From NCBI RefSeq assembly GCF_003966755.1, contig NZ_AP018005.1:186001-250000 (forward strand): a stretch of 64,000 nucleotides of DNA, read 5' to 3'. The notes below the pieces were generated by a model. It was not told the DNA's origin and made no database searches. It saw only the letters and a list, made by a program, of their open reading frames with translations. The stretch comes from Candidatus Rickettsiella viridis (lineage in GTDB: Bacteria; Pseudomonadota; Gammaproteobacteria; Diplorickettsiales; Diplorickettsiaceae). Positions 54,956 to 64,000 of this stretch are shown here, piece after piece (the stretch's first letter is position 1; every line of letters begins with the position of its first letter). Made by a program: the position numbers and the translations under genes.

Positions 54956-57900
54956 TTCATCGCGGATGCCGATATGAACGTAGGCACAGATGGTTGTTGT
55001 ACCTTAAAGAAGCCTTGCCCTAGCCAAAGAGTGGAGCCGTTGTTTTTATTGTTAAATACGGTATTTTTTTTGTTAGACAACAAAATACTGCCTTCAAAAG
55101 GTCTATGACTTGGAATATCAACATTATCTGTTTTTTCTGCTGAACTACTTTCACTACCTTCAGGAGAGATTAATCGTAAACTTTCGACGACTTCGAGTTC
55201 TGCTGTTAAGGCCTGCAAATTTTCTGTAAACGCATCTATTTCCCCTAAACTTACCTCAGATTGTTGGCTGAAATATTCAAAATCTTCTTTTCTGTCTTCT
55301 AAAATATGCCAAGCCCAACGCAAATCAGTTTCTTCTGTATCCAATATAGTTAGATCAGTTAACCTATTATCTATATTATCTAATGTTTCTTTCCATAATA
55401 CCTTTTGATCGCCTGTAATAGAGGTAGTTTCGGATATTTCTTTCGATAATTTAGACTTATTACTTTTTTCTGAAAACAAATTTTGTAACCAACCGTATAA
55501 TTTTTTTCCTTCGTGTAGTACAACTTGTAACAACATTAATTGCTCATTAAGTTGTTCAAAAGGACGCTGTGATATTTCTGGTGTATAAACAATATTGGTT
55601 TTCTTACCTTCACAATACACGGAAGGACGACCATTAAATTCAATGGGTCGACAACTTTTCTTAGAATAGCTATCTTCTGCTTTCTCTAATTTAACATAGC
55701 TATCTTTGAGAAAAATCATCATCTGCATGTTCTGTGTATAACAGGTAAAGCCTTTTAGATAAGCTTGGCCATGTCTAGCTCCTAGCGTGCACTGGCCCAT
55801 TTGTCCCGCATTAGCGTTGGTTTCGTTAATTTTAGTCTTAAAGTAGCGCTCTAAATGATGATCTGATTTATTTTCGTATATTGATCTTAATTGCCTACTA
55901 CGAACAGGTAGACTGTCATATACCCCAGTTTTTTCTAGTGCATTTTTCAGTGCAATTAGGAAATCCCCGGATACTTCGAATCGCTTAGGAAATTTTGTTG
56001 TATCAATCTTCGGAACAGCTAAACCACCATATACCCCACTTTTTGCCATCGCCTCTACCAATTTACTTAATGGACGACCAATCACTCCGTACTGATTAGA
56101 AGCTTTTGTTATATCAACGTTCCGTACTTCTCCTGCGTTATTATATCCAAATATTTTCCCCTTCAATGCATTTCTCATATCACTTGTCATAATATCGCCA
56201 ATATTGCCAAGAATCCCTTTAATAAAATTAGTATGTTCAGTAATTTTTTTAGCATGGTGTTCATTCACCGCTGCCAGTACTATTTCTCCTAGCAAATCTC
56301 GAGGGATTGCACTACTTCGAATAGTTTGTCCGTTTGCATCAAAAGCAAGTTCGTTAAGTTTACTTATTATTGCCTCTTCATCTGTACTGTAAAGTCCCCT
56401 CAGTACTCTTGCTACTTCTAATAATGATTTTGTTTCCCTTAATCGGGACTGTGTCATAAATTCTATTGTTCTTTCAATGTTCTCAAAACCTATATATAGC
56501 ATTTTATTCTTATCTATTAAGTCTGATTCATATAATCTTTGGTTGGCATTTGATTCTGCTCTAGATCCAATCACCATATCTTTCAGTCCGAAGAATTCAG
56601 AACTAACTTTACCTGCTGGAATAACCTTATTTTGTTTCCCTAAGATAAACTTAAACTCCTGAAATTCTCCGATCCAACTATGTGGCCTTAGCTTTCTTCT
56701 AATTGAATTTTGTTGATTCAACGGCTGATCTCTATCGTCATGTAGCGTTCGTGTTCCGCAACTAGCATCACTCCGTCGACAACGAAGTGTTCCACTATTA
56801 CTTTTAATTTTACGAGACTTTCTCCCCATATTGAGTGTATCTATCGACAGAATTCCATTGAGTATCACTTGGTAGCTGGCAAGATTAGTCATATCCAATT
56901 CATCCCAAGAACCAGGAAGTTGTAGGTAAGTCACTCCACCTGCTATCCCAATCCCTCCTACAATTCTACCGCTTGCCCGCAGTACCTGTACTAAATTTAC
57001 TTTATTCATATTTTTTCCAAAAGAATGTAAATCCTTTCCTAAAGTATTTATATTCCCTTTTAGAATTCTCCTCAGTGATTGCATCGCTTTTCTAAAAGTA
57101 CGCCCATTTCTTGAAATTTTGACTAAATTTCCTTTTAAAAATTGGCTAGACTTTAAGGCACCCGCGGGAAGCATAGCCCCACCTAATCCGCCTCCTAAGA
57201 TAGCTTCCCAAGTAGCAGGATCCTTCCAATTCCATTCCCAAAAAGCGGCATTACCCTGGTTCGTTAAAACACCACCGCCATAAGCTAAACCTGCTGCAGA
57301 AACCGAAGAGCTTCCTATTAATACACCTTTTCCTATACCAGAAAGACCGGTATATACACTTTTCAAACCACCAATTCCGCCTACTACTCCTGATCCTGCT
57401 CCAAATCCTTGAAACGCTGCATTCCAAGTATGAGGTCTATTCAATTCCCATTCTGCTGGATTCCAGTTACGATTACTTGCTGCTGTACTAAGATAGGTTC
57501 CTCCAGCGCCCAATAAAATGGTGGGTACTACGCCAATAGCACCTGCTGAAGTAACAAACCCTATAGGGACAAAAGCACCAGCTACTCCGCCAATACCTAT
57601 GCCAGCATAAGTACTTTTATGCTTCCAATCCCAGTCGGCAGGATTCCATCGATTGTTAGCTGTTGCACCTCCAAGATAGGCGCCTGCCGATGCAGTTACT
57701 ACAGTTGCTCCAATTAATATGATGACTGCAATCGCTAACTCTCCATCGGGATCCACGAGAGAAACAGGCGAATTACCGGCGTATTTATAGGGACTAAAAT
57801 ATTGCTCTTTGGGGTCAATTTGGTAAAAGCGGCCAATACTTGGGTCGTATAAGCGAGCGTGGTAATTATAGAGTCCTGTTTCTTCATCGCATTCTTGCCC

Positions 57901-60900
57901 CGTGTAACGGTATGTAATATGGGCATCAGGATTATTGCCATAAGAACGCATGAGCTGGCCGTATGGTAAGTAATCATAAGCGGCTTCAACTCGTCCGTCT
58001 TTGACAATTAAACGAATCGAACCTTCATGATCGGTAATGACACTGTAGTAAGCATTGTTCCGAATAAAACCTAATAGGCCTCGAGGTCCATAGAGATAGA
58101 CAGTTATGATTGCCTCAGACGGTTCTTGTTTCTCATAGGTGACTTGGTAGTCGACCAACACTCTGCCTTCTTCATCACGAATATAGTAAATTTCTTTACT
58201 GACTTTTCCATCCGCTGATGCTACGCGCTTTAACACGCGTTCTCCTTTGGCATCGTAGGAAAATTTTAGACTACGACCATCAGCTAATAAAATACGTCTT
58301 GTACGTTGCGAAGTGGGATCATAATCGATTTGTTGTATTCCGCGATGTATGGCCTTAACTACATTACCCTGCGCATCATGATCCATAGAAAGTAGTTCTT
58401 CTGGCTTCGATGTAGTAACTTGATCAATTTTAACAGCGTGAATTTGATTCGTGCCATTTCGGTAATCCAATTCATACCGATCAAACCCTGTATAAAAATG
58501 AAGATGGTTACCGTTAGCATCAATGTCATAGGATTCAATATCAAAAGCTGTTTCACCTAAAACATGCGAAAAGTGGCAAAATAAAACACGAATAATATCG
58601 GGAATAAAAGCCGTATAATTACGTAAAGCGTCCTTAAAACTGGTTTCTAAGGAATTTAAGGCATAAAACGGTGCATCTTGAAGGTAGTGTTTATTTCGTA
58701 GCACATCCCAAATACGCTGCGCGTCAGTTTTAGCTTTTTGAATCTCATCTGGCAAGGCAGCATAGGTTTCTATTCCTTTCCATTTTAAGAAAATAGCTTG
58801 AAACTCCTCATAATTAAGTTCACGGCGCTCACTTAAACGGGTCATTAGCAATTTCTTAATCGGAAGCGTATAAGGTGTATATATCTGTGTATATAAATTT
58901 TCGATCTCACGCAAATCTTTACGTAATGCTTCTTCTCGGAAAAAGGAGCGATCGGGTTTTCCATAGATAGCACCGAGATCGCTTTGATGTTTATCTTGAT
59001 TAAGATATTCTGCCCGGTGCAAGGCTTGCCAAATAGCTTTCGATTGGGTGGACGTTAATCCTGAAATTTCTTCGGAAAACGTTGTGGGTTGTAATGGTCC
59101 CAACGTTTCTTTTGGATCACCTACAAAATATTTTCCTTTTGTTAATTCTTGATAATTACCATACGCATAGCGATGTCCGTAGACAGGGAAATAACGTTCT
59201 GCAAGGGTTTTAGCGATTTGATAACCTATTGCTCCATCACTACAAAACAGAGGGAGGGTATTAAATTCTTTAGGATAGTACAGTTTAATAGGACGTTTCA
59301 TCCAATCCAAATACTCTTCATTAATGAGAGCCTGAACACAACGCGTTGATATTTCTGGCGTTACCCATTGATCATCTGCAAAAGCTTTATCGTTGATAAC
59401 AAAGGAACGTGGATCGGCATCCTTGAACCAGCTCGCATTAAAAACGGTTTGCATAACCATACCATCGCCATATCCGGCTTGACCATATCCCCCTTCGGTA
59501 TAAGTTAAATCTTCAGCCAAAAACGGATCCGTAATTTTTTCAAGAAATCCTGGGGAATTATAGTGATAATGACGAACAAAACGGTGTTGAGAGGAACCAG
59601 GCCGGTGCTGTTCGCTGAGAAGTTGACCACTTGCGTGATAATCAAATTTGGCATAGTAAGTAGAGTTATTGTCTGTTCCTAGCGCTACGAGCTGACCTTG
59701 CTTATTATATTGATAGGTTAATTTAAAAGGCTTGTCATCGATAGCAATGGGATAGGAAAGTGACTGTAATCGACCTGCCACGTATTGCTTATCAATGAAA
59801 GCTAACATGGACAGAATTCCTTTGACTTCTACTTGATGATCCGCATTAAAACGAAATTCCTCAAAAAAGGGTTTTTCTTCGTTAAAGGTTACCAGTTGTT
59901 TAATTCGATTACGTAAAATGGGCTCCACATGATTGGCGGTATAATAAAATCGTTGATAATCCTGAGCGTCAGATGGTTCTACTGATGAATCTACATAGTT
60001 TAGTAACTCAGATTGATTCTGCGGTAGTTTGAAGTACCCTGTTCGGTGGAGCTGGCCATATTCGTTATAGGCTAAATAAACGACTTTTTCTGTTTGATTG
60101 GCACCAAACCCCATAAACCTTAGCTTATCATCGGGTGTATACGTAAATGTTACTGTCCCACTATCTGGCGTTGTTTTACTTAATAAATGGCCATTTTCAT
60201 GGTAAACATAATGGGTGCCTAACCGTTGCCAATACTTTTCTTGCTCTGACAGGCGTGCTTCTTCTCCTGTTTTCAGAGGTTGCGTTTTAAATCGGCTATG
60301 GACTTTTTCGTGATAAAGTGGCGGTAAAATCTTTATTAAACGGTTGTTCTCATCATATTCATAGGTACTTAATTGATGATCATAGCCGGGTACATGTTGA
60401 TACAAGGCAACCCGATTAGTATTTTTATCAAAAATTTCTACTTGGCGACGGCCATTCGGTTGAATTTCAACGTGTTGTCGATAACCCTGATTCAAAGGAA
60501 AAAGGTTGGTTAAAAAAGCAATGTTGGCTTGTTTACTGAATTTTTTCACATAAGGACCACCCACTGAAAAATCGGGACCAGGTAAACCTATCGCTTGTTT
60601 TTCATTAAGCAGATTGGGAGCGTAAGTGACACGTTGATAAGCAAATCCACGGTCTTGATGGTTTAAATGATTGACTTCACCAGGGAGATAACCGGTATTC
60701 CATACAGAATTAGAATCTGATGGATGATCGTTGGTGACAAAATCGGGGTAATAAGCAAGTAATGATTGGTTGCTCGCACGTGTCAACGACGTGACTTTAG
60801 TCGTAATGGCTAGACGACCTAAGGTATCGTACAAAGTTTCAGAAACCAGCGCTGTTTGTGCATCTTTTAAAGTTATCACTTGGGTTTTCTCGCCAAAACG

Positions 60901-63900
60901 ATTGAAATACTCAACCTGTACACTGGGATTATTCATCAGACAAAGATCTTTAATAGCTACGTGGCCTCGTGCTTCTAACATCAAACGGGTCCAAGGCTTT
61001 AATGATTGATCGTTACCCGCAGACCAAGCTTGATCAAAAAGTAGAACACCTTCTGACCATACCCATAAACGATTTTTTTCGACGAAGAAAATCCATTCAC
61101 CTTGTATCGGCAGTCCTTTCATGGATTTGGTATGACAAGATGGACAAAACAAGGTGCTACTCATACCTTGACGGGTTAACTCCACATAACTGCCTTGCCA
61201 ATGCCAGCGCAAAGAAGCGGATGAAGATAAAAAAGCTATTTCACAGCGAAGCGCAAGGGATGCGCTATCTAATAAGCGCGAATCAGCTGCTATCTGATTC
61301 CAATGGTTTGCCTGATGATACAATTGTCCTGGTGCGATTTTCCAGGTTTCTGGTTCATTGACTGTCCAACGACTCCGTAGCGCAAAAGGATCAAATTCTT
61401 CGTAAAATCCACTTTCTGGCTGGAAAGTAACACGGCTAGCTTGTGTTTTCTCTATGCCTTCAGGCAGCGGAAAAAGATAACCTGTTTTGCTTTCGGCTGA
61501 TACAAACTCTAGTTGCCCTTGTTCTTTCAGTGTAGCAATGGGTTGGTGCAATCTGTTATAAAGTGTTCGAGTGACCAGGCCGTTCATCTGAATGACTGCT
61601 GTCGGTTGGCTTGTCACTGGATGATACACGGAAACTTCAAAAGCACTATCTAAAGGTGAAAACCGAATATGGTCTAAATCGACACTTATATTCGTTGCAG
61701 TTCCGACACGAAGCACTATATTTAAAGGGATATCTATTTTATGAGCAGGAGGAGAATCTGAAACACTAGCAAGTGGTGAAGACACTACCATACTACTACT
61801 TTCAGTGATATTGCTTGTCGCAGCTTGCATTGTCATTTCTTGATAAATAGCCTTAATGAAGGGAAGCTCAACAAGTAACTCAAGATAGGACCAATCACCC
61901 GACTGAAATTTAACTCGACTCAATACCCCTAAAACTTCTTCTCCCTGGTCAGTGAAGATAACTCCTTTAAGAAAGGGTACCGCTTGATTTAATTCTACAG
62001 GTTGACTACAGCGTACCCAACAGGAAGCAAGATAAGTTGTATCTTGACGGCGGGGCTGAAAAATCGCTTCCAGGTAGGTATCATTGCTTTCTTTTTTTCC
62101 ATCAAGATGTAAATAATTTTCGCCTGTAAAAGAAAAACCTCGTTTAACGATGTTTTCTTTGTTGAACTCCCATCTTTTTACTAGTAAGGTGCTGTTTTGA
62201 GCTAATTTACCTATTTGATTCACCTCATAGGATTCAAAACCGTAATAACCTACTTCTTCATCTTCTAATATATAAGGAGAGAAGTCTGCAATAACAAGTC
62301 GTTCAGTGTGATCCCATAATTGACTTTTTGAAATATTATTCTGATTTGTAGTTTCATTTAGTGGCGCTATGATTTCTTTGTTATTCTTCTTAGGAACTTG
62401 AACTATTTTATCCTGCCCATCAAAAAATGCTTGTTCGTGTGTAATTTCCTTTTTAGTCGTGTCATATCTCCATATCTCTTCACGCCAGCCCGACAACGTT
62501 TTATTAGTGCCCGGAATAATAGTCACTTTTTTGGTTTGCACAGAACTATTTTCTGTATTATGGCTAGAATCCACTTCGTAAGAAAAACCTGTATGCCGCT
62601 GGGTTATTTGATCATTAAAAACAACTTCACGAATAATTGGTTGTAGCAAATGGGGTAAAAAATGGGTTAGAGGTTGAATCAGTAATGCCTCTGGTTTTCC
62701 ACCTTTTTGACCCACCCACTCCGATAAAGGTAATTTTTTAAGTGTTATTAATCCATAAGCACTAGCACCCATCAACTGTGCATTGGGTATAGATTGAAAG
62801 GATGCATTTTCCCCATTAAAAGTTATCAGACCAATTTCATTAGTATTTACTTGAAAAGTAAGGAAATAAGGATCAACACGTAATAATTTTAACGGATCAT
62901 GAACCCCTAAATTTCTTATAACTTCACTGTGTAGATGACCGTCCTTATTTTTTTTATACAGTTTAAAAGAAGATTTTTTATCTGTCTGTTTTAAAACGAA
63001 ATGTTTATTTAGATCAATTGTTACTTCTTCGCTTTTTATTGGAAGATCAACCTTTTCCCATCCAGTTCCTGTTATTCGCAGTAATGTATCATTACCACAC
63101 ACTACACCTTGTGGACTCATGTGAATCTGGTAAAAGGATCCCCAAGCGAATAATAGAGTCCTTTTAAAAAATTCTTTTGATTCATTAGCAGCATTATATT
63201 CTTTTAGTTTGTCTTCAACGTGATTTTTATTTGCAGTTTTTGCCCACTCTGCGATTTTCCCCGAAACAAATGTTTTAATTTTTACCTTAAAATGTTCCCC
63301 TTCTTCTACGTAACCTAATTGATAGACATCGTCCTTACCTTCATGATTTTGAGTTAATTCTCTAATTTTCTCTCGTTCTAGCTTATCCGTATGGGTTTTT
63401 ACTATATTGAAGTTTTCGTCTAACAAAAATAAATGAATATGCATTCTCAATTGAGCATTTTCTTTTTTCAATTCCAATGCGCTTAATTGAATAAAATTAT
63501 GTAACATTTGTAAGCCATTGTATTTCAAGACCGTCAGCAATTGTTCCTGCATGTCTTGTGCTAACTCAAAACGCCCTATCGTTTGGCGATTCATGCTAGC
63601 TAAACCAACGAGGTTAGATTTTAACAATTTTGTTTTCCAACAACTTTGGTTATCGAGATAACCCATCCATAAATTTTTATCGTCATAGGTGGCAAAGGAC
63701 CGCCCATGAATAATAAAACTCTCGATTGGCTGTTGTAATGAATGAGGTATAGGTGCGGATAGTAAACTCTTACGCCACTGTTGTTCCTTTTTATTCCAAT
63801 CAACTATAGTAACAGTGCCTTGGCCCATTTCTACCACAGCAATAAAACTTTCCCCCGTACGAATAAGTGCGGCCTTATCCCATTCATAATAGGCAGGATC

Positions 63901-64000
63901 TACCGAAAAATTTCCCTGATAACGATGAAATAAATACACCTCCTGAGTCGCTTGGGTATACAAAAGAAGCACAAAAAAATCTTCGCCTAAGTGTATCTGG
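54916..64000 (-). CDS. Giant RHS/YD-repeat protein, 5' end outside the window
   Basis: More than 3000 codons; the frame is open through the right edge (QIHLGEDFFV precedes the GTG at 63972), so the true start lies beyond. Residues ~1-780 are beta-rich. YD-type repeats start near 795 (TRTLYNRLHQPIATL) and are dense from ~1045 (LYDTLGRLAITTKV). The RHS core ends near 2075 with ARLYDPSIGRFYQIDPKEQY and SPVSLVDPDGE. After it come about four Gly-rich hydrophobic modules with the pattern 'N(R)xWNPAxWxW...TW...G' (~2077-2370), then a ~650-residue C-terminal region with no toxin domain I recognise. Such proteins encapsulate and deliver C-terminal toxins. No immunity gene is seen downstream, which would fit a eukaryote-directed or Tc-like toxin. 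Confidence 0.85.
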   Translation of the reverse strand, partial: QIHLGEDFFVLLLYTQATQEVYLFHRYQGNFSVDPAYYEWDKAALIRTGESFIAVVEMGQGTVTIVDWNKKEQQWRKSLLSAPIPHSLQQPIESFIIHGRSFATYDDKNLWMGYLDNQSCWKTKLLKSNLVGLASMNRQTIGRFELAQDMQEQLLTVLKYNGLQMLHNFIQLSALELKKENAQLRMHIHLFLLDENFNIVKTHTDKLEREKIRELTQNHEGKDDVYQLGYVEEGEHFKVKIKTFVSGKIAEWAKTANKNHVEDKLKEYNAANESKEFFKRTLLFAWGSFYQIHMSPQGVVCGNDTLLRITGTGWEKVDLPIKSEEVTIDLNKHFVLKQTDKKSSFKLYKKNKDGHLHSEVIRNLGVHDPLKLLRVDPYFLTFQVNTNEIGLITFNGENASFQSIPNAQLMGASAYGLITLKKLPLSEWVGQKGGKPEALLIQPLTHFLPHLLQPIIREVVFNDQITQRHTGFSYEVDSSHNTENSSVQTKKVTIIPGTNKTLSGWREEIWRYDTTKKEITHEQAFFDGQDKIVQVPKKNNKEIIAPLNETTNQNNISKSQLWDHTERLVIADFSPYILEDEEVGYYGFESYEVNQIGKLAQNSTLLVKRWEFNKENIVKRGFSFTGENYLHLDGKKESNDTYLEAIFQPRRQDTTYLASCWVRCSQPVELNQAVPFLKGVIFTDQGEEVLGVLSRVKFQSGDWSYLELLVELPFIKAIYQEMTMQAATSNITESSSMVVSSPLASVSDSPPAHKIDIPLNIVLRVGTATNISVDLDHIRFSPLDSAFEVSVYHPVTSQPTAVIQMNGLVTRTLYNRLHQPIATLKEQGQLEFVSAESKTGYLFPLPEGIEKTQASRVTFQPESGFYEEFDPFALRSRWTVNEPETWKIAPGQLYHQANHWNQIAADSRLLDSASLALRCEIAFLSSSASLRWHWQGSYVELTRQGMSSTLFCPSCHTKSMKGLPIQGEWIFFVEKNRLWVWSEGVLLFDQAWSAGNDQSLKPWTRLMLEARGHVAIKDLCLMNNPSVQVEYFNRFGEKTQVITLKDAQTALVSETLYDTLGRLAITTKVTSLTRASNQSLLAYYPDFVTNDHPSDSNSVWNTGYLPGEVNHLNHQDRGFAYQRVTYAPNLLNEKQAIGLPGPDFSVGGPYVKKFSKQANIAFLTNLFPLNQGYRQHVEIQPNGRRQVEIFDKNTNRVALYQHVPGYDHQLSTYEYDENNRLIKILPPLYHEKVHSRFKTQPLKTGEEARLSEQEKYWQRLGTHYVYHENGHLLSKTTPDSGTVTFTYTPDDKLRFMGFGANQTEKVVYLAYNEYGQLHRTGYFKLPQNQSELLNYVDSSVEPSDAQDYQRFYYTANHVEPILRNRIKQLVTFNEEKPFFEEFRFNADHQVEVKGILSMLAFIDKQYVAGRLQSLSYPIAIDDKPFKLTYQYNKQGQLVALGTDNNSTYYAKFDYHASGQLLSEQHRPGSSQHRFVRHYHYNSPGFLEKITDPFLAEDLTYTEGGYGQAGYGDGMVMQTVFNASWFKDADPRSFVINDKAFADDQWVTPEISTRCVQALINEEYLDWMKRPIKLYYPKEFNTLPLFCSDGAIGYQIAKTLAERYFPVYGHRYAYGNYQELTKGKYFVGDPKETLGPLQPTTFSEEISGLTSTQSKAIWQALHRAEYLNQDKHQSDLGAIYGKPDRSFFREEALRKDLREIENLYTQIYTPYTLPIKKLLMTRLSERRELNYEEFQAIFLKWKGIETYAALPDEIQKAKTDAQRIWDVLRNKHYLQDAPFYALNSLETSFKDALRNYTAFIPDIIRVLFCHFSHVLGETAFDIESYDIDANGNHLHFYTGFDRYELDYRNGTNQIHAVKIDQVTTSKPEELLSMDHDAQGNVVKAIHRGIQQIDYDPTSQRTRRILLADGRSLKFSYDAKGERVLKRVASADGKVSKEIYYIRDEEGRVLVDYQVTYEKQEPSEAIITVYLYGPRGLLGFIRNNAYYSVITDHEGSIRLIVKDGRVEAAYDYLPYGQLMRSYGNNPDAHITYRYTGQECDEETGLYNYHARLYDPSIGRFYQIDPKEQYFSPYKYAGNSPVSLVDPDGELAIAVIILIGATVVTASAGAYLGGATANNRWNPADWDWKHKSTYAGIGIGGVAGAFVPIGFVTSAGAIGVVPTILLGAGGTYLSTAASNRNWNPAEWELNRPHTWNAAFQGFGAGSGVVGGIGGLKSVYTGLSGIGKGVLIGSSSVSAAGLAYGGGVLTNQGNAAFWEWNWKDPATWEAILGGGLGGAMLPAGALKSSQFLKGNLVKISRNGRTFRKAMQSLRRILKGNINTLGKDLHSFGKNMNKVNLVQVLRASGRIVGGIGIAGGVTYLQLPGSWDELDMTNLASYQVILNGILSIDTLNMGRKSRKIKSNSGTLRCRRSDASCGTRTLHDDRDQPLNQQNSIRRKLRPHSWIGEFQEFKFILGKQNKVIPAGKVSSEFFGLKDMVIGSRAESNANQRLYESDLIDKNKMLYIGFENIERTIEFMTQSRLRETKSLLEVARVLRGLYSTDEEAIISKLNELAFDANGQTIRSSAIPRDLLGEIVLAAVNEHHAKKITEHTNFIKGILGNIGDIMTSDMRNALKGKIFGYNNAGEVRNVDITKASNQYGVIGRPLSKLVEAMAKSGVYGGLAVPKIDTTKFPKRFEVSGDFLIALKNALEKTGVYDSLPVRSRQLRSIYENKSDHHLERYFKTKINETNANAGQMGQCTLGARHGQAYLKGFTCYTQNMQMMIFLKDSYVKLEKAEDSYSKKSCRPIEFNGRPSVYCEGKKTNIVYTPEISQRPFEQLNEQLMLLQVVLHEGKKLYGWLQNLFSEKSNKSKLSKEISETTSITGDQKVLWKETLDNIDNRLTDLTILDTEETDLRWAWHILEDRKEDFEYFSQQSEVSLGEIDAFTENLQALTAELEVVESLRLISPEGSESSSAEKTDNVDIPSHRPFEGSILLSNKKNTVFNNKNNGSTLWLGQGFFKVQQPSVPTFISASAMNNSLSLNGKQGAV

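Overview
The window looks like a chromosome segment of a gammaproteobacterium of the order Legionellales, most likely Rickettsiella/Diplorickettsia or a close Coxiellaceae relative. The basis is AT-rich coding sequence, the gammaproteobacterial gene order gcvR-bcp-perM and ndk-rlmN-pilW-hisS-yfgM-bamB-der, a legiobactin-like siderophore locus, XYP-type cyclodipeptide synthases (a member from Rickettsiella grylli has been described), effector-like and eukaryote-like genes, and a giant RHS protein. The genus is an inference from gene content only.

Layout. 0-3.8 kb: an aminoglycoside-kinase-like gene cut by the window edge, a LOG-family nucleosidase, a LuxR-type regulator and an MFS transporter. 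3.8-6.7 kb: a tRNA-dependent cyclodipeptide synthase (CDPS), a soluble PAS-like histidine kinase and a heme-oxygenase-fold diiron oxidase. 6.8-10.4 kb: phage and defence debris with an orphan terminase small subunit, a HEPN-like protein, and a retron (msr-msd RNA bounded by an a1/a2 inverted repeat, followed by a retron reverse transcriptase). 10.6-31.4 kb: mostly housekeeping: gcvR-bcp, perM, guaBA, ugpQ, the ndk-der run, dam, a large membrane protein, two methyltransferases, hisC and coaX. Dispersed ~124-bp ATACTC-ended repeats lie between these genes. 31.5-35.9 kb: an ElyC-like protein, an NIS siderophore synthetase, its MFS partner and a GtrA protein. 35.9-38.0 kb: a decayed second copy of the CDPS-histidine kinase module, preceded by a receiver-domain fragment. 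38.3-40.2 kb: a broken or phase-variable inverse autotransporter with a C9 tract just after its signal peptide.

40.1-54.8 kb is a stack of genomic islands. Three copies of a 45-bp tRNA-Lys(CTT) 3' end (41193, 49945, 54734) each follow a tyrosine integrase, one of them only a remnant. The cargo includes two large coiled-coil proteins with related C-terminal tails, a PhzF-like isomerase, an Rpn nuclease fragment, a three-gene operon with a papain-like candidate effector and a degenerate Rab-like GTPase, small regulators and a truncated vWA protein. From 54.9 kb to the right edge runs one reverse-strand RHS/YD-repeat gene of more than 3000 codons, whose 5' end is outside the window. Its 3' end carries a 90-bp sequence repeated identically 1.2 kb away.

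Best candidates for new biology: (1) the duplicated CDPS plus cytosolic PAS-like kinase module, which suggests a cyclodipeptide signalling circuit; (2) the retron with no obvious effector, next to a HEPN-like gene; (3) the poly-C-controlled inverse autotransporter; (4) the cargo operons of the tRNA-Lys islands. All family calls come from reading motifs by eye; no database search was possible.
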